Shown here: piece after piece, positions 34,072 through 44,400 of the stretch
Position numbering within the stretch: the stretch's first letter is position 1
Layout: each line of letters begins with the position of its first letter
Assembly: GCA_006384855.1 (NCBI GenBank)
Contig: VCJN01000560.1
Span: 1-64,000 of the forward strand
Source: Tetraselmis striata
Lineage: Eukaryota > Chlorophyta > Chlorodendrophyceae > Chlorodendrales > Chlorodendraceae
Length of the DNA stretch: 64,000 nucleotides
Direction of reading: 5' to 3'
The notes under the pieces: generated by a model
Told to the model about the DNA's origin: nothing
The model's database searches: none
What the model saw: the letters and a program-made list of their open reading frames with translations, nothing else
Translations under genes and position numbers: made by a program

Positions 34072-34152
34072 CTTGGCGCTACCCCTTCTCCGTCAATCCA
34101 CCGCTCTCTCCGTTCGCTCAAGACTGGCAAAACCAGACTCAACTTTGAAATG

Positions 34153-34191
34153 ATCTAAACTAGTTTATGGGGTTTCCATCCTTGACCTAAC
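34153..34191 (+). mobile_element. YR unit 2, left end (39 bp)
   Basis: Identical to 31236-31274 and directly abutting the right end of unit 1, so this is a head-to-tail junction. It contains the palindrome AAACTAGTTT, a possible recombinase contact site. The copia LTR at 34192 is inserted right after CCTAAC. Confidence 0.85.
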
Positions 34192-34683
34192 TGTTGAAAT
34201 ATGGGCGTGAAGGAAAATAACGACTTTCTCTTACAACGGGTCGCGCCCTGCCTTTATACTCGCGCACGCCATGGTACGCACGCCACCCATTAGCGCATCC
34301 GCCACCTTGCGCTATCGCGCGCTGACTGTATTCTCCAGTACTTAATGCATATGTGCGAGCCTGAGTATTGGCATTATCTATGTCCGTACAATACAGTATC
34401 CGCTGGTGCATCGGCCGATATCCTGCAGTATATATCTAGTACTGCATGGCGCCCATCATTGATACTCAGCAGTACCGGAATCTTGATTGTGCTCGCACGG
34501 GCGTCCTCGTACTCGTAGATGTACAGCCGCTCCGCGATGTACGTCTGCTGCCGGAGATGTACTCGCGTCCTCGTACTCGTAGCCGTACGATTGCTCCGCC
34601 GTCTACAGATACTGCTGAGAGTGTGCAGGCGTCAAGGCTCCAGACAGCCGGTCAAACGCCTGCAAGACTGGTATCAAACAACA
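34192..34683 (-). mobile_element. 3' LTR of 5'-truncated copia inside YR unit 2
   Basis: 492 bp, TGTTGAAATATGGG to GTATCAAACAACA on the plus strand, short form with one 29-bp unit. The left flank is CTAAC (34187-34191). The matching right TSD is missing because the 5' end of this element is deleted. Confidence 0.9.
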
Positions 34684-34704
34684 CCCCCAATCGCCATGCA
34701 GTCA

Positions 34705-37700
34705 TCACGCGCCCAACATCTGCATGGCGAGCTCCGCGTGCTTCAGCCTTCCCACCATCTGTGCAGTCGGGCAGTACTCAATTGCCACCTCGCCGCTGAG
34801 CACCTTCTCCCGTGTGAAGTGGTACTTGATGGCGATGTGCTTGCTGCGACCATGGGTCATGGGGTTGCGCGTCAGCGCAATGCAGCTCTGGTTGTCCTCG
34901 AAGATCACTGTGGCCTCGGACTGAGCACAACACAGCTCGCGCAGCAGCTCGCGCAAGAACAACGCCTCCACACAGCAGCACACAACGCCATGTACTCCGC
35001 CTCCGCCGTTGACAGCGCCACAGTGGCCTGCAGCTGCGACTTCCAACTCACTGCAGCTCCACAAAGCATGAAGACGAAGCCAGTGGTGGAGCGTCGTGAC
35101 ACCACGTCTCCAGCCCAGTCGGCGTCGCAGTACCCGTGCAGTAGGCCGTCAGCCTTGCCCCCACTGAAGGTCAGCCGCAGGGTTTTGGTACCCTTCAGGT
35201 ATCGCAGGACTCGCTTGGCAGCCTGCCAGTGGCGCTCTTCAGGCTTGGCCATCACCCTGCACAACTTGCTCACAGCTTCGGCAATGTCGGGGCGGGTAGT
35301 CACCATCGCGTACAGCAGGCTGCCCACAAGGGCCTGATATGGCATCTCAGCAGCCAACGGCTCGTTGCTACCGGGGACATCGGCACCAACCTCCGCTGGG
35401 GTGCTCACAGCGAAAGCGTCAGCAAGGTTGAACTTGTGCAGCATGTCATCAATGTACTTGGCCTGATGCACCTTCAGCGTCGCATTGTCCCAGTCTCGCT
35501 CCACCGCCATGCCTAGCGCCCAGGCACAGACGCCCAAGTCCTTGATGTCAAAGCGGGCGCCTAATGCCGTCTTGAAATCCGCGGCCCATACTGCGTCCTT
35601 GAAGGCAAAGATCATGTCGTCCACGTACACCACCAGGATGCAGATCAACTGCCCACCCTGCCAGTAGACGTACGCGCCAGGGTCGGACTTGAGCTGCTGA
35701 AACCCGTAGCACAGCGTGAACTTATTCAAGATGTTGTGCCAATTTCGGGGTGATTGCTTCAGCCCGTACAGGCTCTTCAACAAGCGCAAGACCATGGGCC
35801 GCCCTCTTGCATCGTACTGCTCATAGCCAGGCGGCGGCCTCATGTAGATCTCCTCCTCCACTGGAGCATACAGGAACGCCGTGTCGACATCAACCTGATG
35901 GATATTCCAACCGTATTGTACTGCAATCGCAAAAAGCACTCGAATAGTGGTGAACTTCACGGTCGGTGCAAAAGTCTCTGCATAGTCGATGCCATGTCGT
36001 TGACGGCAGCCTTGGACAACCAGTCGGGCCTTGAAGCGCGCGATACTGCCATCAGCGTTGTATTTGACCTTGAATACCCATTTGCTGGGAATGGCTGTTC
36101 GCTCCTCTGGTAACTCGCACACCACCCACGTGCCCTGATTCTCCAACGAGTTGAATTCTGACTCTACGGCTTGCGCCCATTGCTCCTTGAACGGTCCGGA
36201 CAGGGCCTGCTTGAGCGTGATGGGCTCATCGATACCCTGTGTCACTGCCGCGAAGTCGGCGGCCATCATAGCTGCAGCGTCGTCGTTGGGGTTTTCCGGA
36301 TGCACGACCCACCATTGCCCAGGAGCTCGGCGAGAACGAGCAGGGTAGGGGTCCCTCTCAGCACGCTGGACTATAGGTTCCTCTTGCCCGCCATCGTCGA
36401 TTCCCTCGTTCGTCTCCAACTGGGTCAGCTCCAGCGTGGGTTGCTGCGGTCCAAGTTCCAGTTCCTCCGCAGTCAGTGGCTCCTCCTCAATCTCAAGCTC
36501 CTCCTCAACGTCGTCCGTTTCATCCACGACACGCCGGTGAGCCTCGGTTATCTCTTGCAGCCGTGATGCGTCATACGTGCTTCCAACCCCGCTGTTATCG
36601 AGAAGTGCCTGGTATTGGGGGAACATCTCAAGGCTTGCAGCAGCATCGCCCCCACTGCCCCCCTTGCTGCTGGAAGCCGCATCACGCCAACCCTCATCGA
36701 AAATCACATTCCGACTTGCAACCACGCGGCGAGTAGCTGGGTTCCACACCAAGTAGGTGTGAGATTCCTGCCCATAACCAACGAAGACCCCGCGAAAGGC
36801 CTTGGCGTCAAGCTTCCGCCTATTCCCGGCATCCACGTGCACATACGCTGGACAGCCGAACACCCGCAACCCAGCCACATCTGGGGTCTTGCCAGTGTGA
36901 CGCCGGTAGGGAACAGAACCGACACCCCGACTGTAGACATTGTTGCGGATGTGCATCGCGGTACAGAAGGCCAGCGCCCAGAACTCACGACCCAGGCCAG
37001 CATGTAGAAGCATAGCCACCGTCATCTCGGACAGAGTAAGCCACATACGCTCCTGCAGACCATTCTGCCATTGGCAGTATGGCGCAGAAAACTCAGGAAC
37101 GAAGTGCAGGCCATCGCATGCAGATCGAAAATCCGCACTCTGGAAGACTGAGTCGTTGTCCAATCTCAGGCGAGCTGTACTCTTGTCGTATCCGAATCGG
37201 GGATGCACGCGCCTGATAGCGCGCACCACCAACAGCAGAGCCCTCGGAGCCTCATCCTTGGACTTCATGAACACCACCCAGCCGTGTGCCGAGTAGTAGT
37301 CAGTCATCCCAAACACGTAACGGAACCCGCCAATGGACGTCACACCCACTGGCCCCCAGATGTCACCTCCAAATTTCTGCAGTGGCCCAGTAGGACGCTT
37401 TGACGCAATGCGCGACCGCGGCTGTTCGTGAGACTTCGCCAACGCGCAACAATCACAAAACGGCAGTATCTCATCCTTCGCGAACGTGATCCCCGAGACG
37501 CTCTCCGCAAGCAAACGATCCATGCCTGCAGCATGCAGATGGCCAAGACGTCTGTGCCACAGCAACTTTGACAACTTCCCACAAGCTTGCAGCGCAACAA
37601 CATCCGCAGGGCTGGGCGCACGCCCGCTCCGTAGTATTCTGCTGCGGAAAGCGTACAAGTTGCTTCCCGGAGCGCGCCCGATAGGGACCGTCATATCACG

Positions 37701-39317
37701 GCCAGCAGAGCGCAAGACCATGGAGTCCCCGTTGGCCGTGTAATGAAACGAAGCGCCACGCTCCTGCGCCAACCGCTGGCTAAACAACCTGCGGTAGCCA
37801 TGCTTTGTTTTGCCCGGCAAGTCCGGGACATGCAGAACCCCACGCAGCACACTGCGTACTTCGCCGCCATCGGCTCGAACAACCATCCAGACCGTCCCCC
37901 GGCCCACCGCCAGACAGCAAATACCCCCCACCTCAACCGGTGGTGCAAGCTGCTCATACTCCACGAAGCTGTCAGAGTCAGCCACCATATGCGGATATGC
38001 CCCACTGTCCTTCACCCACATGTCCGGGTAGCTTCCGAGATCATCATTCAGCCCCAGCATGCACGCCCCTCGTGCATCGACAACAACACTCGCAAGAGCA
38101 ACCGCATCAAGCAAGTAAGCGGAATCAGACTTGGTTACAACACGGGCAGAGCCGCCCATGCCACCAGAGGCACTACCCGCCTCATCATCAGACATGCCGA
38201 AGCAGTCAGACAGCCCAGACAGCGATATGATCTCATCCATGTTGTGGCTGTCCAGGTCATGCTCGCGCTCATTCGCCTGAGCAACAGCACCAGCAGCCTC
38301 AGCCGGCCGCACATCCTCCTCGGACTCATACTCCCCTCCGAAGAGGTCATACAGCAGGGTGCCCGGTTCCGGCGCCCAATCATCCCACTCGTCATCCAGC
38401 AGGGACAGCGCAACGCGCTTTGCAGGTGGGGTGTTACCGGCATTCTCAGCCATGAAAGCAACATGCTCCTCCTCCTCATCAGCAACAAAGGCCGCCGGTG
38501 CCGGGTCCGCAGCAGCTTGACGCCTGTTGCCTCTTGGGCGCTGCGGGCAGTCCCGCTTGAAGTGAGGCCCACCGCACTGCCAGCATCCACCGCGCAGAGG
38601 GGCACCAAGGCGGCGAGGTCCAGATCCATCGCCTGTGGCCAGATGGGCGGAGCGCTTGGTGCCACCACTGGCTATGTAGCCCTCCGCAGATGGCTCCGAT
38701 GCATGGTTCTTCTCAATACGCTTGGAGTAGTTCTGCGCCAGCTTGAGGCAGTCACCCTCCCAGGTGATGGCGCGGCCCTCATGCTCCGCGGTCACCTGCA
38801 GGATACCGATGATGGGCTCGTACTCGGGACGGAGGCCAGCCAGGAACTGAGTCACAACTTGGTTATGTGATGGAGCTTCAACATCCTCATGCTCCTCAGC
38901 CTCAGCCACCAAGTCCAAGAAGGCGTTGTCCAGGCGATGGTAGTATGCCTCCGCAGTCTCGGTGCGCTGTTGACCGGATTGGAGCACCGCATACATGTCG
39001 GAGATCCTGCCAAGATGGCCTCCCTCAAAGCGGGTGCGCAGAGCTGCCCAGGCTTGGCCTCCAGAGGTAGCATTGTCATTCAGGTGCCGACGGATGACAT
39101 CCAGGAGCTCCTCGGGGAGCAGCGCAGTCAGGGTTGCATACAGCTTGAAGTGCTGATCAGATGAGGCATGCTCACTCATCATCATGGCCTGCTTCATGCC
39201 AGTGGCGTTGCAATAGGCCTCCATCTGGTGCCTCCAGCGGCGCCACCCCTTGGTCTGACCAGAGAAAACGGGCGGCAACGGAATGCGCGGCGCGCGGGCG
39301 GACACTCCTTCCGGCAT
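34705..39317 (-). pseudogene. Copia gag-pol with RNase H lesions
   Basis: The frame is open from the ATG at 39317 through Gag, the zinc knuckle, protease, integrase and RT YVDD to about 34972, where one missing base puts the rest (34705-34972) out of frame. RNase H also lacks the eight codons ADALTKAL near the C-terminus. Both defects are exactly those of the old copy at 29323-31235, so the two are sisters or have exchanged sequence. All upstream catalytic motifs look normal; RNase H, needed for strand transfer, should be inactive. Local change near 35712: FTLCYGFQQ instead of FLVCYGFQQ. Confidence 0.92.
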
Positions 39318-39845
39318 GATGATCACAGTGATGGAAATCAACTGCAGAGCGGGACAGAGGCCAAGTCAGCGGTCTGGTCCTCACAGGGCCAAAAGCCCCC
39401 ACCACTGCTTGCCGCAGTGGCAACTTTCTCCCACCAGAGATGGTCAACAGGGAGAAACTCGGTCAAAATTTCGAAATTGAGGAGAGAAAACAACCGGAGC
39501 CGCACAAACTTTTAATTACCGGCTGCGATTAATCAACAAACAACCGCGGCCCCGCGGAAATCAAATTACCGGCTACGATAAATCGGAAAACCACCGGGAA
39601 ATCTGGCTACTTTTTGATTCTCGTAGATTCGCATATAACACGGCGGAAACTACGTCGTTCTCCGGTCGCAGACTGCTGCTAACTCGGCAACCTGCCTGCC
39701 TCGTGACGAGGGTCGATACCACTGGCACAAGACCACGACAGAGCGCTCGACGAGGCCGTCTGCCCCCCGCTGTGGCCGGCGAGGCAGCTCGACACACTCT
39801 AACTGGGCGAGCGACAAGCGCACACGAGTCGACACGACTCGTTCT
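39318..39845 (-). mobile_element. Truncated leader of the same copia
   Basis: Matches the E1/E3 leader outward from gag to the CGACACGACTCG motif, then breaks. The rest of the leader, the PBS and the 5' LTR are missing. Sequence next to the break is the C-terminal part of the YR recombinase. Confidence 0.85.
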
Positions 39846-39870
39846 GGACTCGACACGACTCGTTCTGGAC
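39829..39870 (+). repeat. 21-bp tandem duplication at the copia/YR deletion joint
   Basis: TCGACACGACTCG (copia) joined to TTCTGGAC (YR) occurs twice in a row, a 21-bp unit. The joint shares TCG between both partners. Small templated duplications like this are typical of end-joining repair. Confidence 0.85.
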
Positions 39871-40011
39871 TACATCGACCCCAACGTTCTTCCTTCTCCT
39901 GGCGCGTGGTTCTTCTTTGGACACATCGCCCCCCTCCGCCACTTCCAAGTCCAACAGGACTCCGCAGCGGTGGCCTTCCCAGTGCCTCCTTCATGACTTG
40001 GCGCTACCCCT
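39851..40011 (+). mobile_element. YR unit 2, 3' part of recombinase (interrupted)
   Basis: Matches 33936-34088 of unit 1, including the DYIDP codons and the ORF2 stop, up to GCTACCCCT. Copia E2 is inserted here; the unit resumes at 46668. The ~2.7 kb between its left end (34153-34191) and this fragment has been lost. Confidence 0.88.
40007..40011 (+). other. Target site duplication of E2 (left)
   Basis: CCCCT here and at 46668-46672 flank E2. The uninterrupted unit 1 has a single CCCCT in CGCTACCCCTTCTCC. Confidence 0.92.
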
Positions 40012-40530
40012 TGTTGTTTGATACCAGTCTTGCAGGCGTATGACCGGCTGTCTGGAGCCTTGACGCCTGCACACTCTCAGCAGTATCTGTAGACGGCGGA
40101 GCGATCGTACGGCTACGAGTACGAGGACGCGAGTACATCTCCGGCAGCAGACGTACATCGCGGAGCGGCTGTACATCTTCGAGTACGAGGACGCCCGTGC
40201 GAGCACAATCAAGATTCCGGTACTGCTGAGTATCAATGGTGGGCGCCATGCAGTACTAGAATATACTGCAGGATATCGGCCGATGCAGAATATACTGCAG
40301 GATATCGGCCGATGCAGCAGCGGATACTGTATTGTACGGACATAGATAATGCCAATACTTAGGCTCGCATATATGCGTTAAGTACTGGAGAATACAGTCA
40401 GCGCGCGATGGCGCAAGGTGGCGGATGCGCTAATGGCTGGCGTGCGCACCATGGCGTGCGGAGTATAAAGGCAGGGCGCGACCCGTTGTAAGAGACAGTC
40501 GTTCTTTTCCCTCACGCCCATATTTCAACA
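40012..40530 (+). mobile_element. E2 5' LTR with promoter
   Basis: Long form, TGTTGTTTGATACC to TTTCAACA, with TATAAA at 40464-40469. Transcription would start about 25-30 bp downstream, giving a short R-U5 with no ATG. Confidence 0.93.
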
Positions 40531-40544
40531 GGTTAGTTGGGCCC
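40531..40544 (+). promoter_or_regulatory. E2 PBS (variant with two extra bases)
   Basis: GGTTAGTTGGGCCC directly after the LTR. Same variant as E1, E3 and E4. Confidence 0.7.
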
Positions 40545-41489
40545 TCGCTTCCCTTCATCTCCCAAGCCAAGGAGCGGCCTCTGCCAACCACAGGAGCATC
40601 ACAACCAGGTTCTTCCGCCGCCCCTTGCTGCTGATTCTTGGGAGGGGACCTGCGCTGTTGGGCTGGGGACTCGAACGACTCGTTTTCGCTCGCTGAGAGC
40701 CGAGCGTGGCCGCGAGAAGCGGTGCACTGACGGTGGCAGTCAGTGGGCGCCCTGGGACGGGGCGTGGGGCTCGTTTGCCTGTGCGACGCGAGGTCGCTGC
40801 TCGACACTGGCCTCCCTAGGCAGTGGGCGTCCTGTAGGGGCGTAGGGGCTGTTTGCCTGTGCAGCTCGACGCTGCTGTCGACCTCTTTCGTTTCGGCTGT
40901 GCCTCTCGACGCCTGGGGCCGCGTTCCGACGCCCCTTTCAGTCTCTCGACGACTCGGGCCGGCTTCGAGTCGTGTCGACTCGTGTGCGCTTGTCGCTCGC
41001 CCAGTTAGAGTGTGTCGAGCTGCCTCGCCGGCCACAGGGGAGGCAGACGGCCTCGTCGAGCGCTCTGTCGTGGTCTTGTGCCAGTGGTATCGACCCTCGT
41101 CACGAGGCAGGCAGGTTGCCGAGTTAGCAGCAGTCTGCGACCGGAGAACGACGTAGTTTCCGCCGTGTTATAGGCGAATCTACGAGAATCAAAAATTAGC
41201 CGGATTTCCCGGTGGTTTTCCGATTTATCGTAGCCGGTAATTTGATTTCCGCGAGGGCCGCGGTTGTTTGTTGATTAATCGCGGCCGGTAATTAAAAGAT
41301 TGTGCGGCTCCGGTTGTTTTCTCTCCCCAATTTCGAAATTTTGACCGAGTTTCTCCCTGTTGACCATCTCTGGTGGGAGAAAGTTGCCACTGCGGCAAGC
41401 AGTGGTGGGGGCTTTTGGCCCTGTGAGGACCAGACCGCTGACTTGGCCTCTGTCCCGCTCTGCAGTTGATTTCCATCACTGTGATCATC
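40545..41489 (+). promoter_or_regulatory. E2 leader
   Basis: About 945 nt with the same blocks as the other copies, including the CGACTCG/CGAGTCG stem-loops and the duplicated TCG-AGCCGGTAATT-type motif before gag. I see no ATG before 41490. Small indels relative to E1 break the long leader frame, arguing that it is not translated. Confidence 0.65.
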
Positions 41490-44400
41490 ATGCCGGAAGG
41501 AGTGTCCGCCCGCGCGCCGCGCATTCCGTTGCCGCCCGTTTTCTCTGGTCAGACCAAGGGGTGGCGCCGCTGGAGGCACCAGATGGAGGCCTATTGCAAC
41601 GCCACTGGCATGAAGCAGGCCATGATGATGAGTGAGCATGCCTCATCTGATCAGCACTTCAAGCTGTATGCAACCCTGACTGCGCTGCTCCCCGAGGAGC
41701 TCCTGGATGTCATCCGTCGGCACCTGAATGACAATGCTACCTCTGGAGGCCAAGCCTGGGCAGCTCTGCGCACCCGCTTTGAGGGAGGCCATCTTGGCAG
41801 GATCTCCGACATGTATGCGGTGCTCCAATCCGGTCAACAGCGCACCGAGACTGCGGAGGCATACTACCATCGCCTGGACAACGCCTTCTTGGACTTGGTG
41901 GCTGAGGCTGAGGAGCATGAGGATGTTGAAGCTCCATCACATAACCAAGTTGTGACTCAGTTCCTGGCTGGCCTCCGTCCCGAGTACGAGCCCATCATCG
42001 GTATCCTGCAGGTGACCGCGGAGCATGAGGGCCGCGCCATCACCTGGGAGGGTGACTGCCTCAAGCTGGCGCAGAACTACTCCAAGCGTATTGAGAAGAA
42101 CCATGCATCGGAGCCATCTGCGGAGGGCTACATAGCCAGTGGTGGCACCAAGCGCTCCGCCCATCTGGCCACAGGCGATGGATCTGGACCTCGCCGCCTT
42201 GGTGCCCCTCTGCGCGGTGGATGCTGGCAGTGCGGTGGGCCTCACTTCAAGCGGGACTGCCCGCAGCGCCCAAGAGGCAACAGGCGTCAAGCTGCTGCGG
42301 ACCCGGCACCGGCGGCCTTTGTTGCTGATGAGGAGGAGGAGCATGTTGCTTTCATGGCTGAGAATGCCGGTAACACCCCACCTGCAAAGCGCGTTGCGCT
42401 GTCCCTGCTGGATGACGAGTGGGATGATTGGGCGCCGGAACCGGGCACCCTGCTGTATGACCTCTTCGGAGGGGAGTATGAGTCCGAGGAGGATGTGCGG
42501 CCGGCTGAGGCTGCTGGTGCTGTTGCTCAGGCGAATGAGCGCGAGCATGACCTGGACAGCCACAACATGGATGAGATCATATCGCTGTCTGGGCTGTCTG
42601 ACTGCTTCGGCATGTCTGATGATGAGGCGGGTAGTGCCTCTGGTGGCATGGGCGGCTCTGCCCGTGTTGTAACCAAGTCTGATTCCGCTTACTTGCTTGA
42701 TGCGGTTGCTCTTGCGAGTGTTGTTGTCGATGCACGAGGGGCGTGCATGCTGGGGCTGAATGATGATCTCGGAAGCTACCCGGACATGTGGGTGAAGGAC
42801 AGTGGGGCATATCCGCATATGGTGGCTGACTCTGACAGCTTCGTGGAGTATGAGCAGCTTGCACCACCGGTTGAGGTGGGGGGTATTTGCTGTCTGGCGG
42901 TGGGCCGGGGGACGGTCTGGATGGTTGTTCGAGCCGATGGCGGCGAAGTACGCAGTGTGCTTCGTGGGGTTCTGCATGTCCCGGACTTGCCGGGCAAAAC
43001 AAAGCATGGCTACCGCAGGTTGTTTAGCCAGCGGTTGGCGCAGGAGCGTGGCGCTTCGTTTCATTACACGGCCAACGGGGACTCCATGGTCTTGCGCTCT
43101 GCTGGCCGTGATATGACGGTCCCTATCGGGCGCGCTCCGGGAAGCAACTTGTACGCTTTCCGCAGCAGAATACTACGGAGCGGGCGTGCGCCCAGCCCTG
43201 CGGATGTTGTTGCGCTGCAAGCTTGTGGGAAGTTGTCAAAGTTGCTGTGGCACAGACGTCTTGGCCATCTGCATGCTGCAGGCATGGATCGTTTGCTTGC
43301 GGAGAGCGTCTCGGGGATCACGTTCGCGAAGGATGAGATACTGCCGTTTTGTGACTGTTGCGCGTTGGCGAAGTCTCACGAACAGCCGCGGTCGCGCATT
43401 GCGTCAAAGCGTCCTACTGGGCCACTGCAGAAGTTTGGAGCTGACATCTGGGGGCCAGTGGGTGTGACGTCCATTGGCGGGTTCCGTTACGTGTTTGGGA
43501 TGACTGACTACTACTCGGCATACGGCTGGGTGGTGTTCATGAAGTCCAAGGATGAGGCTCCGAGGGCTCTGCTGTTGGTGGTGCGAGCTATCAGGCGCGT
43601 GCATCCCCGATTCGGATACGACAAGAGTACAGCTCGCCTGAGATTGGACAACGACTCAGTCTTCCAGAGTGCGGATTTTCGATCTGCATGCGATGGCCTG
43701 CACTTCGTTCCTGAGTTTTCTGCGCCATACTGCCAATGGCAGAATGGTCTGCAGGAGCGTATGTGGCTTACTCTGTCCGAAATGACGGTGGCTATGCTGC
43801 TACATGCTGGCCTGGGTCGTGAGTTCTGGGCGCTGGCCTTCTGTGCCGCGATGCACATCCGCAACAATGTCTACAGTCGGGGTGTCGGTTCTGTTCCCTA
43901 CCGGCGTCACACTGGCAAGACCCCAGATGTGGCTGGGTTGCGGGTGTTCGGCTGTCCAGCGTATGTGCACGTGGATGCCGGGAATAGGCGGAAGCTTGAC
44001 GCCAAGGCCTTTCGCGGGGTCTTCGTTGGTTATGGGCAGGAATCTCACACCTACTTAGTGTGGAACCCAGCTACTCGCCGGGTGGTTGCAAGTCGGAATG
44101 TGATTTTCGATGAGGGTTGGCGTGATGCGGCTTCCAGCAGCAAGGGGGGCAGTGGGGGCGATGCTGCTGCAAGCCTTGAGATGTTCCCCCAATACCAGGC
44201 ACTTCTCGATAACAGCGGGGTTGGCAGCACGTCCGACGCATCACGGCTGCAAGAGATAACCGAGGCTCACCAGCGTGTCGTGGATGAAACGGACGACGTT
44301 GAGGAGGAGCTTGAGATTGAGGAGGAGCCACTGACTGCGGAGGAACTGGAACTTGGACCGCAGCAACCCACGCTGGAGCTGACCCAGTTGGAGACGAACG

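Larger units (their letters stand above)
31236..34152 (+). mobile_element. Tyrosine-recombinase transposon, unit 1 (full length)
   Basis: A 2,917-bp unit from ATCTAAACTAGTTTATGGGG to CAACTTTGAAATG. It carries a Gag-like ORF and a YR gene but no reverse transcriptase. It is followed head to tail by the start of unit 2, so its first 39 bases recur at 34153-34191. The left flank ends in TG (TATTG) and the unit ends in TG (GAAATG), as expected if a circle junction recombined with the target across TG. No terminal inverted repeats are seen. Best described as a Crypton- or DIRS-like YR element; which one is unresolved. Confidence 0.8.

Noticed and set aside
31236..34152. 39-bp terminal repeats of the YR element as LTRs or split direct repeats of one element
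   Set aside because: The right-hand 39 bp begins a new unit, since at 46739 the same sequence runs on into element sequence. It is better explained as the left end of the next tandem unit.
41466..41489. Upstream extension of gag-pol (ISITVII before the ATG)
   Set aside because: It starts at TTG and precedes the first ATG of the transcript. The same applies to the extensions in E1, E3 and E4, so the ATG start was used.
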